64,000 nt of DNA from an uncultured Lachnospiraceae bacterium (GCA_910578175.1 CAJTPF010000001.1:121842-185841); one strand, 5' to 3'. Shown: positions 27,044 to 34,510, numbered from the stretch's first letter. Translations and numbers: made by a program. The notes: a model not told the origin generated them from the sequence alone.

Positions 27044-27074
27044 AGTATAAGGGGTACAGTAACTGTAAGGTCAA
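27044..27074 (-). promoter_or_regulatory. MerR-type promoter (19-bp spacer) for the ABC exporter
   Basis: On the minus strand: TTGACC (27069-27074), a 19-base spacer, TATACT (27044-27049). The overlong spacer carries the perfect 13-base palindrome TACAGTAACTGTA (27055-27067). This is the classic layout of MerR-activated promoters and is next to a MerR-family gene. Confidence 0.8.
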
Positions 27075-27085
27075 GAGGTTCTAAG

Positions 27086-27904
27086 ATGAAAAAGAAAAAA
27101 TTTTTATATACCACCGGAGAGTTCGCAAAACTGAACGGAATCAACAAGCGTACCCTGCATTATTATGATGAGATCGGCTTGTTTTCTCCGGAATACAGAG
27201 AAGAAAACGGATACCGGTATTATACCTGTTTTCAGACGGTCCAGTTAGAACTGATCCTGATCCTGAGAAAAATCGGCATGTCCATTGAAGAAATCATGCA
27301 TTATCAGAAGAGTCCTTCCGGCGCCTCTTTTGCGGATCTGATTTCCGAGAAGAAGCGTCTGATCGACCAGTCCATTCAGGAACTTTTGGAGACAAAAACC
27401 TTTTTGGAGCAAAAATCCGATAAGCTGGCTTTGAGCCTGACGGTCCGCCATGGAACCGTGGAGACGGTCACACTTCCAAAGCAGCCGCTGCTGCTCAGCG
27501 CTCCCATCACGGGAGCCTATGACGATAATGATTTTGTGGTTGCCACGGATTTCTCATTGCGGCTTAAATCCATTTTCGGACTTTATGATAATTTTGGAAG
27601 CCGCATATCCGTAGATTGTATTTCTGAGGGAAATTTTAACAATTATGACTGTTTTTACGCTTACGGCAGACCGGATACGGAAGACTGTGATGCCATCCGG
27701 CCGGGAGGAACGTATATAAGGGCATTTTGTATCGGAGGATGGGAAAAACTAAAGGAAGTATATCATATGATTGGTTCATATGCCGGAACGAATCATCTGG
27801 AGCTGTCTGGATATGCCTATGAAGAGGGACTGAATGAAATGTCATTACGCAACCGGGAAGATTATATTACGATGATCACAGTTGCGTACAGAGAGAAGAA
27901 GTAA
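27086..27904 (+). CDS. MerR-family regulator with GyrI-like effector-binding domain (BmrR-like)
   Basis: 272 residues. N-terminal MerR helix-turn-helix (TTGEFAKLNGINKRTLHYYDEIG, wing NGYRYYT), a dimerising coiled coil (about 80-125), and a C-terminal effector domain of the GyrI/BmrR type, which binds hydrophobic or cationic drugs. The ATG at 27086 has AAGAGGTT upstream; earlier in-frame codons from 27032 lie within the promoter. It is divergent from the two ABC genes and its operator is in their promoter, so it is their probable drug-responsive activator. Confidence 0.9.
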   Translation: MKKKKFLYTTGEFAKLNGINKRTLHYYDEIGLFSPEYREENGYRYYTCFQTVQLELILILRKIGMSIEEIMHYQKSPSGASFADLISEKKRLIDQSIQELLETKTFLEQKSDKLALSLTVRHGTVETVTLPKQPLLLSAPITGAYDDNDFVVATDFSLRLKSIFGLYDNFGSRISVDCISEGNFNNYDCFYAYGRPDTEDCDAIRPGGTYIRAFCIGGWEKLKEVYHMIGSYAGTNHLELSGYAYEEGLNEMSLRNREDYITMITVAYREKK

Positions 27905-27971
27905 CAGACGGATATACTGAACTTCCGGTCCGGTGTCCAGCCCCGGGCGGACGATGATTCATGAGAGCTGT

Positions 27972-29444
27972 TTATTGTGCTTTGTATAAATGAATGGTCA
28001 GGGTATCCCCGGGGCGGTCATAATCAATGGATGTCACGATCTTTCGCAATAGTTCCGCCTTATAAGCGACATCCGCATCCGAAGTCAGAATGTCATAAAC
28101 ATTTTTTATTTCCTTCAGAAAATTTTCTGTTTCTGGTCCGTTTTTTGTTCCCTGTTTCAGGGAACTCAGTTCTGACAGGATCCGGTTCCGTTCTTCCGTG
28201 ATCATGGTTTTATTTGCCTTATATTCCTCCAGCGTATCAATGCCGTCCAGATAAGCTTCTTTTATCCGTGTCTCTTTGATATCCAGTCTGGACAGAAGAC
28301 GGTTGATCCGGATTTGTTCGGTATCTGCAGATTCATTGATCCGGATCTTTTCATAGGAGACATTCCCGGAGGCTAATATTTCATGTAATCCGTCCAGTAC
28401 GGCTGTTTCCAGTTTTATGGCCGATATCTGGTGACTGACGCTGCATGTTCCCTTCCGGTACCGGTAACATTGAAAATACATGTATGTTTTTCCGGCCGGG
28501 CTCTTTCCAAGGGACGTAGATAAACTGGCGCCGCAGGCGGAACATTTCACCAATCCGCTGAGCCAGTGTTTGTATGTCCCGGAGGGCTGCTGCTTTTTCG
28601 GACGGTATTCCGTTTCATAGCGGTTTGCTGCAGACTGCCATAGTTTCTCTGAAATAATGGGTTCATGGATTCCCTTTTTTATGATCCATTCAGACCGGTC
28701 TTTTATTTTTTTTCTGCCCCTTTCGGCATAATTCCATCGTATCATTCCGTAGTAAAGGGGATTTTTAAGTATATATTCAATGGAGCGGCGTTCGAATCTG
28801 CCTCCGTTTTTCGTCCGGCAGCCGGATTCGTTCAGTTCTTTGGCAATGGAATGCATACCTTTATTTTCGTATACATACAATTCAAATATTCTTTTAATGA
28901 TAGCTGCTTCTTCCGGCACAATAACGGGTCTGCCGTCTTTCATCCGGTAGCCAAGGGGGGAGCTGCATTGATAGTTTCCACGCATGGCGTTTTCGGTCAT
29001 GCCGCGGAACACTTCGCCGGATAAGCGGATGGAGTAGTATTCATCCATCCATTCAATGATCCGTTCGATCAGGCTGCCGAAGGGTCCGTCAGCCAGTGGT
29101 TCCGAGACACTGATCACGTCTACATTGTTTTTTTTGAGCAGGGATTTGTATACGATGCTTTCTTCCTGATTTCTTGCAAACCGGGAAAACTTCCAAACCA
29201 GGATCACATCGATGGGATGTTCCTTTGATTTGGCATAGCCGATCATTTTCTGGAATTCCGGCCGTTTATCCGCCCGCTTTCCGGAGATACCGTTTTCCAG
29301 AAATATGAAATCATCGCTTATGATGATATTGTTCGTCCGGGCATAGTCCAGCAGAAGACGCTTTTGTGCGTCTGGGGAGAGTTCTTCCTGCTTGTCGGTA
29401 CTGACACGGATGTAGAGGGCGCCTGTTTTTAAGTGTTCTGCCAT
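27972..29444 (-). CDS. Large serine recombinase (element integrase/excisionase)
   Basis: 490 residues. Resolvase catalytic domain with nucleophile Ser15 in LYIRVSTDKQ, GISGKRADKRP, and KFSRFARN. Recombinase domain (SPLGYRMKDGRPV...IIKRIFELY). Zinc ribbon CSACGASL with a second Cys pair in FQCYRYRKGTCSVSH, then a coiled coil of about 60 residues and a C-terminal domain. Size and architecture match SpoIVCA of the B. subtilis skin element and phage integrases. It is the only recombinase in the element and should act on attL/attR. It lies well inside the element rather than beside an end. An AGGATGG site precedes the ATG; I saw no sporulation-type promoter. Confidence 0.95.
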   Translation of the reverse strand: MAEHLKTGALYIRVSTDKQEELSPDAQKRLLLDYARTNNIIISDDFIFLENGISGKRADKRPEFQKMIGYAKSKEHPIDVILVWKFSRFARNQEESIVYKSLLKKNNVDVISVSEPLADGPFGSLIERIIEWMDEYYSIRLSGEVFRGMTENAMRGNYQCSSPLGYRMKDGRPVIVPEEAAIIKRIFELYVYENKGMHSIAKELNESGCRTKNGGRFERRSIEYILKNPLYYGMIRWNYAERGRKKIKDRSEWIIKKGIHEPIISEKLWQSAANRYETEYRPKKQQPSGTYKHWLSGLVKCSACGASLSTSLGKSPAGKTYMYFQCYRYRKGTCSVSHQISAIKLETAVLDGLHEILASGNVSYEKIRINESADTEQIRINRLLSRLDIKETRIKEAYLDGIDTLEEYKANKTMITEERNRILSELSSLKQGTKNGPETENFLKEIKNVYDILTSDADVAYKAELLRKIVTSIDYDRPGDTLTIHLYKAQ

Positions 29445-29547
29445 AATTTATAAACCATCCTGACTGGCGTTTGGTTGAATCTAAATATTCTATATCTGGC
29501 CATGATCATTAGCTATAATATATTCATGATATTTGCAAAGTATTTGT

Positions 29548-29589
29548 GATCTATAAAGATATTTATATTTCATGTTTGTTTTATAGATC
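29548..29589. repeat. 10-bp perfect inverted repeat upstream of the recombinase
   Basis: GATCTATAAA (29548-29557) and TTTATAGATC (29580-29589) are separated by 22 bases, about 100-145 bases before the recombinase start, between it and the divergent small gene. It could be an operator controlling the recombinase. Confidence 0.5.
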
Positions 29590-29669
29590 CAAACATAATG
29601 AAAATAATATTGTACAACCTGAATGACATAGATTTTAGTAAGAATGATGGCATTGGGGAATAGAGGCGT

Positions 29670-29807
29670 ATGAAAGTAATCGTGGAGATAGGTGGTAAAG
29701 ATATAAATGAATTAACAGAAGAAGAAAAGATCAGGCTGTCAGAGGAACTAAATGCTCAGGCATTGGAAGCATCAGGTTATCAGATCGTGGAAAAAGGTCC
29801 GACTTGA
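29670..29807 (+). CDS. 45-residue acidic small protein, divergent from the recombinase
   Basis: Begins MKVIVEIGGKDINELT and ends VEKGPT. The centre is a charged helix (EEEKIRLSEELNAQALEASG). Short proteins with a 'LTEEEK...LN.QAL.A.GY' pattern are common on Firmicute integrative elements, but their role is not known to me. Position beside the recombinase makes it a candidate for a recombination directionality factor or regulator; this is inference. The ribosome site (TAGAGG) is weak. Confidence 0.6.
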   Translation: MKVIVEIGGKDINELTEEEKIRLSEELNAQALEASGYQIVEKGPT

Positions 29808-29914
29808 AACGGTTACTGATCCTCCTGTTAACTTGACAGGATAAGCTTATCATTATGAAAGACGGGGCAAAAACAGAATCTTTTATAAAACTTATTCCAT
29901 CTGGGAAACCGTTG

Positions 29915-29923
29915 TGATATAAT
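29915..29923 (+). promoter_or_regulatory. Extended -10 promoter for the unknown 273-residue protein
   Basis: TGATATAAT, an extended -10, lies 58 bases before the ATG at 29982. A TTGACA (29833-29838) and the palindrome GATAAGCTTATC (29840-29851) lie further upstream. Confidence 0.45.
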
Positions 29924-29981
29924 GAAGCCATTGACAAATCAAAAGTTGTATGGCTTTGTGGATAAGAAGAGGAGGTTCCGG

Positions 29982-30803
29982 ATGAAAAATTTCAATGATA
30001 CTGCCGACAGTATTGCAGAGGATGCGGTACGATATGCCAGAAAGAACGGAATAGAACTTGATTATTCAAGAGAAAGTGCCCAAAACGTTGATGCTTTTCT
30101 CGGAGTCTGTCATGATAGTCTTGACAAGTATGATGGCGATGAGGGTGCAGAAATCTTGTGGAATATTGCAGTTCTGTTCGGAACATATATCGGGGAGATG
30201 CTGTTGCGCTCTGGACTGGCTGAAAAGGGGTTTGTCTGGGTCGAGGACGATGGAGTTCCTATACTCAGCATTCCAGACAATCAAACTGCCGTTTCACCCA
30301 TTACCAAAGCCCACAAGCGAATCCTTAACGGTGTAGAGGACAGTATTAAAAGCTTTGTTGACGTGGTGTTCTCTGCAATAAATGGTGAGTGGCCAAAAAC
30401 AGGAGTGTTGCGGGTTCCCGATGTTGAAACCGCAAGCGGTAAAAAAAACGGGAGAATTGTTTTTAAAGAATCGGATTATTACATATCCCTTGTTGCGGAG
30501 GGAAAAGAGGATTTTGTTATCTTTAACTCTCACGATGGATTTTTTCAATTTTACGGAGTTGGAAATCAATTCGTCTGCGAGGTCTGGTTCAATCTGGGTG
30601 GTTGCAGGGCGTATGCACTGATCAATCCCGATTGTACGAATACCGAGCGTGTAAACCTTGTTACACCGTTTGGTCAATATACTCCAAAGGAGCTGGAAAT
30701 TATTTCGCTGGAACAGCTTAAAACAGCCGTGCATGAGTATTTTTCCAATCTTGAGGAATCGGACTTTCTCGCAAAAGTCCCGCATGAGAAACTGGAAATG
30801 TAA
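29982..30803 (+). CDS. Unrecognised 273-residue cytoplasmic protein
   Basis: I do not recognise the family with certainty. The N-terminal half (to about residue 125) appears mostly helical (SIAEDAVRYARKNGIELDYS, DKYDGDEGAEILWNIAVLFG). The C-terminal half is beta-rich with aromatic residues (DFVIFNSHDGFFQFYGVGNQF). No signal peptide, membrane segment or obvious catalytic motif. Starting at ATG 29982 gives an AGAGGAGG site; the longer frame from 29922 has none. It stands alone with a terminator behind it. Proteins of this kind on accessory DNA are sometimes immunity or antitoxin factors; no claim is made. Confidence 0.75.
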   Translation: MKNFNDTADSIAEDAVRYARKNGIELDYSRESAQNVDAFLGVCHDSLDKYDGDEGAEILWNIAVLFGTYIGEMLLRSGLAEKGFVWVEDDGVPILSIPDNQTAVSPITKAHKRILNGVEDSIKSFVDVVFSAINGEWPKTGVLRVPDVETASGKKNGRIVFKESDYYISLVAEGKEDFVIFNSHDGFFQFYGVGNQFVCEVWFNLGGCRAYALINPDCTNTERVNLVTPFGQYTPKELEIISLEQLKTAVHEYFSNLEESDFLAKVPHEKLEM

Positions 30804-30849
30804 AACTTCCGGTCTGTGAGTCATAAAACTGAATGAAAACTATTAAATG

Positions 30850-30886
30850 CCGTTGCATGGAAAAAACCAGGCAACGGTATTTCTTT
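30850..30886 (+). terminator. Terminator after the 273-residue protein
   Basis: CCGTTGC (30850-30856) pairs with GCAACGG (30871-30877), followed by a T-rich tail. Confidence 0.65.
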
Positions 30887-30959
30887 ATTGCTGCTTCATC
30901 CTGCTCAATGGGGAATCATTATATGGTTATAAATTATTTAATTCCATGTGTTAAAAATG

Positions 30960-31012
30960 GATTACAATTCTCATTTTATGATATAAAATAAACATGAAAA
31001 GTATATATTGAG
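30960..31012 (+). repeat. Promoter-leader repeat, copy A
   Basis: A 53-base block beginning GATTACAATT and ending TATATTGAG just before the first XRE gene. It is closely similar to the block at 31480-31533. It contains TTACAA (30962-30967), 16 bases, and TAAAAT (30984-30989), and the ribosome site TGAGGTGA follows. Confidence 0.65.
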
Positions 31013-31022
31013 GTGAATAAAA

Positions 31023-31415
31023 ATGAGAGAGGCAAAAGTTGACACGGGAAAACGATTAAAAAAATTAAGGGAGTCATTGGGGTATACTCAGGAGAAAATG
31101 GCGGAGGTATTGGAGGTGTCGGTTACCTTATATAAGAAGATGGAAAACGGCAGCTATAACATTTCCGTGAAAAGCCTTCGACGGTTAAAGGAAATATTTA
31201 ATGTTTCGATCGATTATCTTATGTTTGGAGAACAGATTTCATTTGATCGGATCTGGATGTTGCTGCAGTCTTCCCGAAATTCCGTCAAACTGAAATTATT
31301 ACTCCGCCTGCTGCTATATTTCCAAAAGGACTGTGGGGAAAGTTTTGTGGAAAAAAAGCGGGATGTAGAGTATATGGAATATTTTATTGAAATATTGGAT
31401 CATTTAGAGAAATAG
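31023..31415 (+). CDS. XRE-family transcriptional regulator, paralogue 1
   Basis: 130 residues. N-terminal Cro/C1-type helix-turn-helix (RLKKLRESLGYTQEKMAEVL, then VTLYKKMENGSYNIS). A linker ends in SIDYLMFGEQ, and a C-terminal helical region (IWMLLQSSRNSVKLKLLLRL) is shared with the genes at 31540 and 36129. It is probably a DNA-binding repressor of element genes, perhaps acting on its own conserved upstream block. It may bind a palindrome such as that at 23388. The three paralogues are a family of their own within this window. Confidence 0.88.
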   Translation: MREAKVDTGKRLKKLRESLGYTQEKMAEVLEVSVTLYKKMENGSYNISVKSLRRLKEIFNVSIDYLMFGEQISFDRIWMLLQSSRNSVKLKLLLRLLLYFQKDCGESFVEKKRDVEYMEYFIEILDHLEK

Positions 31416-31479
31416 ACCAATAAAATATGGATATATTAACCAACAGATATAAAATGTTTATGTTAAAAAAACGTAATAT

Positions 31480-31533
31480 GATTACAATTACTCAATATAC
31501 AATATAAAATAAATATGAAAGGTGTATATTGAG
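31480..31533 (+). repeat. Promoter-leader repeat, copy B
   Basis: Starts GATTACAATT like copy A and keeps ATATAAAATAAA, ATGAAA and GTATATTGAG in the same order and spacing. The shared non-coding block shows that gene and promoter were duplicated together. Confidence 0.65.
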
Positions 31534-31539
31534 ATTAAT

Positions 31540-31941
31540 ATGGAAAAAACAATAGTAAAAAGGGAAACCGGAATACGATTGAGAAAGTTAAGAGAAGCAC
31601 TGGGGTATACCCAGGAACGGATGGCGGAAGCGCTGGATGTATCCGTAACCCTGTACAAAAAGATGGAAAGCGGAAGTTATAATATATCAGTTAAAACACT
31701 GCGGAAGATAAAAGGATTTACCGGTATTTCCATTGATTATCTTATGTTTGGAGAACAAAAGGTGTATGAGGAGATCTGGATGCAGCTGCAGTCTGCGGAG
31801 CATTTTACAAAATTGAAGCTGATGTTTCGTCTGATAGCTTATTTCGGAACGGATAGCAGCGATTGTTTTGTAGACAGAAAGCAGGAAGAAAGATTTTCCA
31901 GATTTCTGGACGAGTGGGTAGAGAAATATTTTAATGTATAG
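31540..31941 (+). CDS. XRE-family transcriptional regulator, paralogue 2
   Basis: 133 residues from ATG 31540; a GTG at 31522 in the same frame falls inside the promoter block and is rejected. Same architecture as paralogue 1: GYTQERMAEALDVSVTLYKK in the helix-turn-helix, SIDYLMFGEQ, then the IWMQLQSAEHFTKLKLMFRL helix. Closely related to both 31023 and 36129. The ribosome site is weak. A tandem duplication with its leader region is the simplest origin. Confidence 0.87.
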   Translation: MEKTIVKRETGIRLRKLREALGYTQERMAEALDVSVTLYKKMESGSYNISVKTLRKIKGFTGISIDYLMFGEQKVYEEIWMQLQSAEHFTKLKLMFRLIAYFGTDSSDCFVDRKQEERFSRFLDEWVEKYFNV

Positions 31942-32129
31942 ATAAAAATCTAACCGGATCAAATAGTTATACAAAAATTTGCTTTTTACGGGACAAACAC
32001 AAAATGAAATAAATAAAAGAATCAGTAGTTTTTTGTCGGATCATGTCGGCAGAAAAATCTTGAAAAAGCAACGATCCTGGCGTATTATAAAACTAAAAAG
32101 AACTGAAAGGATAAGCGAGGAGGAAAAAT

Positions 32130-32477
32130 ATGCAGACACAGGAAAACGAAATTCAGGAAAAAGCAGATACATCAGAATTTGAATTATTGATGTCAGGAAA
32201 ATATATGTATGGTGCAATATATAAATTATACAAAATAAATGAACATTTGAGAATGGTATGCTTTGATGGACAGTATTCTACATCAACCTCAAAGCTTACG
32301 CATACACTATTTACGATTGACAGTGTCTATGGCAGACCGATTGCACCCGTATATGCTCTTACATCACAGGTACATACAAGATTAATTGTGGAAACTGATG
32401 GTCAGGTTAAGATCTGCAACGAATCAGATGGGTTAAATTCAGTTGCTAAAGGTAGTGTGATTTATTGTGTCGGTTAA
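32130..32477 (+). CDS. Unrecognised 115-residue beta-rich protein
   Basis: After a polar N-terminus (about 20 residues) the sequence alternates short hydrophobic and polar runs (YMYGAIYKLYKINEHLRMVCF, LTHTLFTIDSVYGRPIAPVY) and ends RLIVETDGQVKICNE...GSVIYCVG. The ending is a little like C-terminal domains of phage tail or baseplate proteins, but too weak to name it. An AGGAGG site lies just before the ATG. Located between the XRE pair and attR. Confidence 0.6.
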   Translation: MQTQENEIQEKADTSEFELLMSGKYMYGAIYKLYKINEHLRMVCFDGQYSTSTSKLTHTLFTIDSVYGRPIAPVYALTSQVHTRLIVETDGQVKICNESDGLNSVAKGSVIYCVG

Positions 32478-32530
32478 TACGATATTACTATGCGGCTGAA
32501 CTTTAAGAAGCTATCCGAGGAAGAGAAGAA

Positions 32531-32647
32531 ATGACCAAAAAGATTTCGGGGTCGGACTTGCTTAAGATCCAAACCCATAGCGGGGAGAAAAAAGAACGGA
32601 AGATCGGGATTGAAAGCGAGGTGATTATCAACGGAAAGAGATATTGA
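32531..32647 (+). CDS. Possible 38-residue small protein
   Basis: MTKKISGSDLLKIQTHSGEK to a final NGKRY, strongly basic. Its ATG overlaps the stop of a 14-codon frame ending KLSEEEKK, which provides a GAGGAAGAG ribosome site. Sits among fragments of mobile-element-type small genes. It may be real or a remnant. Confidence 0.35.
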   Translation: MTKKISGSDLLKIQTHSGEKKERKIGIESEVIINGKRY

Positions 32648-32663
32648 GTATATACAGGTATTT

Positions 32664-32945
32664 ATGGAATACGAAGCTGCTGATATGCCGATTGTATATT
32701 TTTATGAAGTCGATTTGAATGATGACCGATTTGCTCTAAGAGCAATAGAAGTCTTTGCAGACAGGACAGTAACGATTTATAATGACCTATATTGTGATGT
32801 CATGGAAATTTGTCCAATCCCAACAGTTGATGAATTGAACGCAAAGGTTTGGGGAGAAGGCTTTTATGCAACTATTATTTCTAAAGACAAATTTGACAAA
32901 ATATGGAATACGGGAATTTATACTGGAAGCCTGACTGCTACTTAA
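32664..32945 (+). CDS. DUF6881-like protein, possibly lacking its normal start
   Basis: The motif order (PIVYFYEVDLNDDRFALRAIEV, then PTVDELNA and ISKDKFDKIW) matches my memory of the DUF6881 family, whose members occur in polymorphic-toxin immunity neighbourhoods. The reading frame is open upstream to 32625 and those codons (IEYIQV) look like the usual family start, but no ATG, GTG or TTG is available there. Translation may begin at ATG 32664 without a ribosome site, at an ATT, or the 5' end was replaced by recombination. No toxin gene is adjacent. Confidence 0.5.
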   Translation: MEYEAADMPIVYFYEVDLNDDRFALRAIEVFADRTVTIYNDLYCDVMEICPIPTVDELNAKVWGEGFYATIISKDKFDKIWNTGIYTGSLTAT

Positions 32946-33200
32946 CTTCCTATTTATCGGGGAGATAGCAAAGCCAGCCGGGCCAGTCAACAGCAAGATA
33001 AACGGCGCATTTCATGCATCGACGTTAACAGTGGGTATATCCTGATAATTGTTCCAAGCCCGGGATAATATGCGTTTATAACTCAAAGGTTTTCTAAAGA
33101 TAAGAGTATATTCATTTACAATAACTTAAAAAATTATATATATTGCAATTACTATGATAAAGAATAAGGAATTATTTTAGCTTTATTAATTCATAGAAAC

Positions 33201-33230
33201 AGTTAATACGCTATTGCCATCTGGATGACC
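33201..33230 (+). other. attR of the serine-recombinase element
   Basis: Arm AGTTAATACGCTATTGCCA (33201-33219), one base, then CTGGATGACC with core TGGATGACC at 33222-33230. To the right the sequence is the continuation of sleC. The 250 bases to its left (32946-33200) hold no gene I can support. Confidence 0.85.
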
Positions 33231-33611
33231 CAATGGGGTTCCAAAGACCTTGGAGAAAGCGGCTACAATGCCATTGAAATCTTGAGAAATTTCTATGGTG
33301 ATAATATGTATATAAATACTGCAGAACAGATCTCAGGCATTCCGATCTCTTATCCGGGAACGCCGTTGGATATCGGCTCTACCGGAGAAAAAGTCAGACT
33401 GGTACAGGAGCAGTTAGACCGTATTGCCGAGGTATATTCCAGCATTCCGAGAATTACTGCAGATGGAATCTATGGAGAGCGGACGGCAGAGGCAGTCCGG
33501 CAGTTTCAGAAAACTTTTAATCTTCCACAGACAGGTGTGATAGATTTTAGAACCTGGTATAAGATATCCCAGATTTATGTGGGTGTAACAAGAATTGCAG
33601 AATTAGTTTAA
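33225..33611 (+). CDS. sleC: SleC-like spore cortex-lytic protein, 3' segment (gene split by element)
   Basis: The open frame begins inside the core (ATG ACC) without a ribosome site or promoter. Its first residues MTQWGSKDLGESGY continue the SleC sequence broken at 20652. From about residue 45 it carries a peptidoglycan-binding domain type 1 (GSTGEKVRLVQEQL, TADGIYGERTAEAVRQFQ) that anchors the enzyme to cortex. Joined at the core, the whole protein has about 418 residues, the normal size of clostridial SleC. Alone it is probably not expressed. A terminator follows. Confidence 0.88.
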   Translation: MTQWGSKDLGESGYNAIEILRNFYGDNMYINTAEQISGIPISYPGTPLDIGSTGEKVRLVQEQLDRIAEVYSSIPRITADGIYGERTAEAVRQFQKTFNLPQTGVIDFRTWYKISQIYVGVTRIAELV

Positions 33612-33651
33612 AGATTTCATAAAAGCAGTTACATTTTGATGTAATAACGTG

Positions 33652-33690
33652 AATCTGCCGCGGTACTTAACAGTCGTGGCAGATTTTTTT
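33652..33690 (+). terminator. Terminator of sleC
   Basis: AATCTGCC pairs with GGCAGATT (stem extended by CGCG/CGTG), followed by a run of seven T. Confidence 0.8.
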
Positions 33691-33722
33691 GACGGCTGTT
33701 ATCCGGATTCGAGAAAAATTTC

Positions 33723-33751
33723 TTGTTTCTTTGTCTGAAACAAAGTATAAT
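33723..33751 (+). promoter_or_regulatory. Promoter and dyad operator of the carbonic anhydrase gene
   Basis: TTGTTT (33723-33728), 17 bases, TATAAT (33746-33751). The -35 and spacer hold a perfect dyad, TTGTTTC (33723-33729), seven bases, GAAACAA (33737-33743), a probable binding site for an unknown regulator. Confidence 0.65.
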
Positions 33752-33902
33752 AAAATAGATGAAATTTTATGCGGACTATGATATACTTTATAAAAAATAA
33801 AACAGTCTGTAAGTTCTGTATGGCATATAGTTTAAACATTACATATTAAAGATTCGTTTGGAATATGTTGTGCAGGGGAATAGGACAGAAATGGAGGAAA
33901 GA

Positions 33903-34475
33903 ATGCAAAATAATTTATCTGCAGCGGAAGCATTGACAAAATTGAAAGAAGGGAATCAGAAGTATTTATCTGCAACGACAAATCCTGGAGATATATCACC
34001 GCAGATCCGGCAGAAAACCTGCACGGAAGGACAGAATCCATACGCAGTCATCGTGGCATGTTCGGATTCGAGAGTTATACCTGAAAGCATCTTTAGTGCC
34101 GGAATCGGAGAGTTATTTGTTATTCGGGTGGCAGGAAATGTGATGGATAACCATCAGTTAGGAAGCATAGAGTATGCAGCTGACCATCTTGGATGCAAAC
34201 TGGTAGTCGTATTGGGACATGAACATTGTGGTGCAGTGAATGCGGCCATTCACCATGAGCCGGCAGGTTTTGTTAAAACCATTACGGATGAAATTCGCAA
34301 AGCGATTGGTGAAGAAAAGGATGAACTCCGGGCAAGCTGCTTAAATGTTGAGAGAAGTGTTTCGGTGATCCGGGAAAGTCTTGGTCTGCAGATAACAGAT
34401 GAAAATGACGGATTGAAAATATGTGGGGCTGTTTATCGTATTGACAGCGGTTCTGTAGAGTTTTTGGAATGTTAA
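33903..34475 (+). CDS. Beta-class carbonic anhydrase
   Basis: Interconverts CO2 and bicarbonate; cytoplasmic zinc enzyme. About 190 residues. Zinc ligands are in VACSDSRV (Cys, with the Asp-Arg dyad) and LGHEHCGAV (His and Cys). The N-terminal helix ALTKLKEGNQKYL is typical. The ATG at 33903 follows a GGAGGAAAG site; upstream in-frame starts at 33858 and 33891 are worse placed. It is followed 35 bases later by the zinc-domain chemoreceptor, with no terminator between, so the two may share a transcript. Confidence 0.94.
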   Translation: MQNNLSAAEALTKLKEGNQKYLSATTNPGDISPQIRQKTCTEGQNPYAVIVACSDSRVIPESIFSAGIGELFVIRVAGNVMDNHQLGSIEYAADHLGCKLVVVLGHEHCGAVNAAIHHEPAGFVKTITDEIRKAIGEEKDELRASCLNVERSVSVIRESLGLQITDENDGLKICGAVYRIDSGSVEFLEC

Positions 34476-34510
34476 CCGATTTGATCGATTAAAGTAAAGG
34501 AGCTTTCTAG

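Larger units (their letters stand above)
20644..33230. mobile_element. 12.58-kb serine-recombinase integrative element inserted in sleC
   Basis: The distance between the two core repeats is 12,578 bases. Inside both ends are perfect 19-base inverted arms. Joined in circular form, the ends give a 52-base dyad with only three mismatched positions, centred on TG within CTGGATGACCAG; this is the form of a large-serine-recombinase attP. Joined chromosomally, the flanks restore the sleC frame. The element encodes a 490-residue serine recombinase. Cargo: ATPase, ImmA-type peptidase with membrane protein, MerR-ABC exporter, small proteins, two XRE regulators, DUF6881-like protein. No relaxase, conjugation, capsid or replication gene was seen, so it is not an obvious conjugative element or phage. 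Confidence 0.85.

Noticed and set aside
32130-32477. Phage tail protein
   Set aside because: Only a vague likeness at the C-terminus; no other phage structural gene is in the element.
20644-33230. Element ends read as a transposon with terminal inverted repeats and a 9-bp target duplication
   Set aside because: No DDE transposase is present; the 'duplication' is the centre of a long dyad formed by the two ends, and a large serine recombinase is encoded inside. A serine-integrase att structure explains everything. A lost transposase cannot be wholly excluded.
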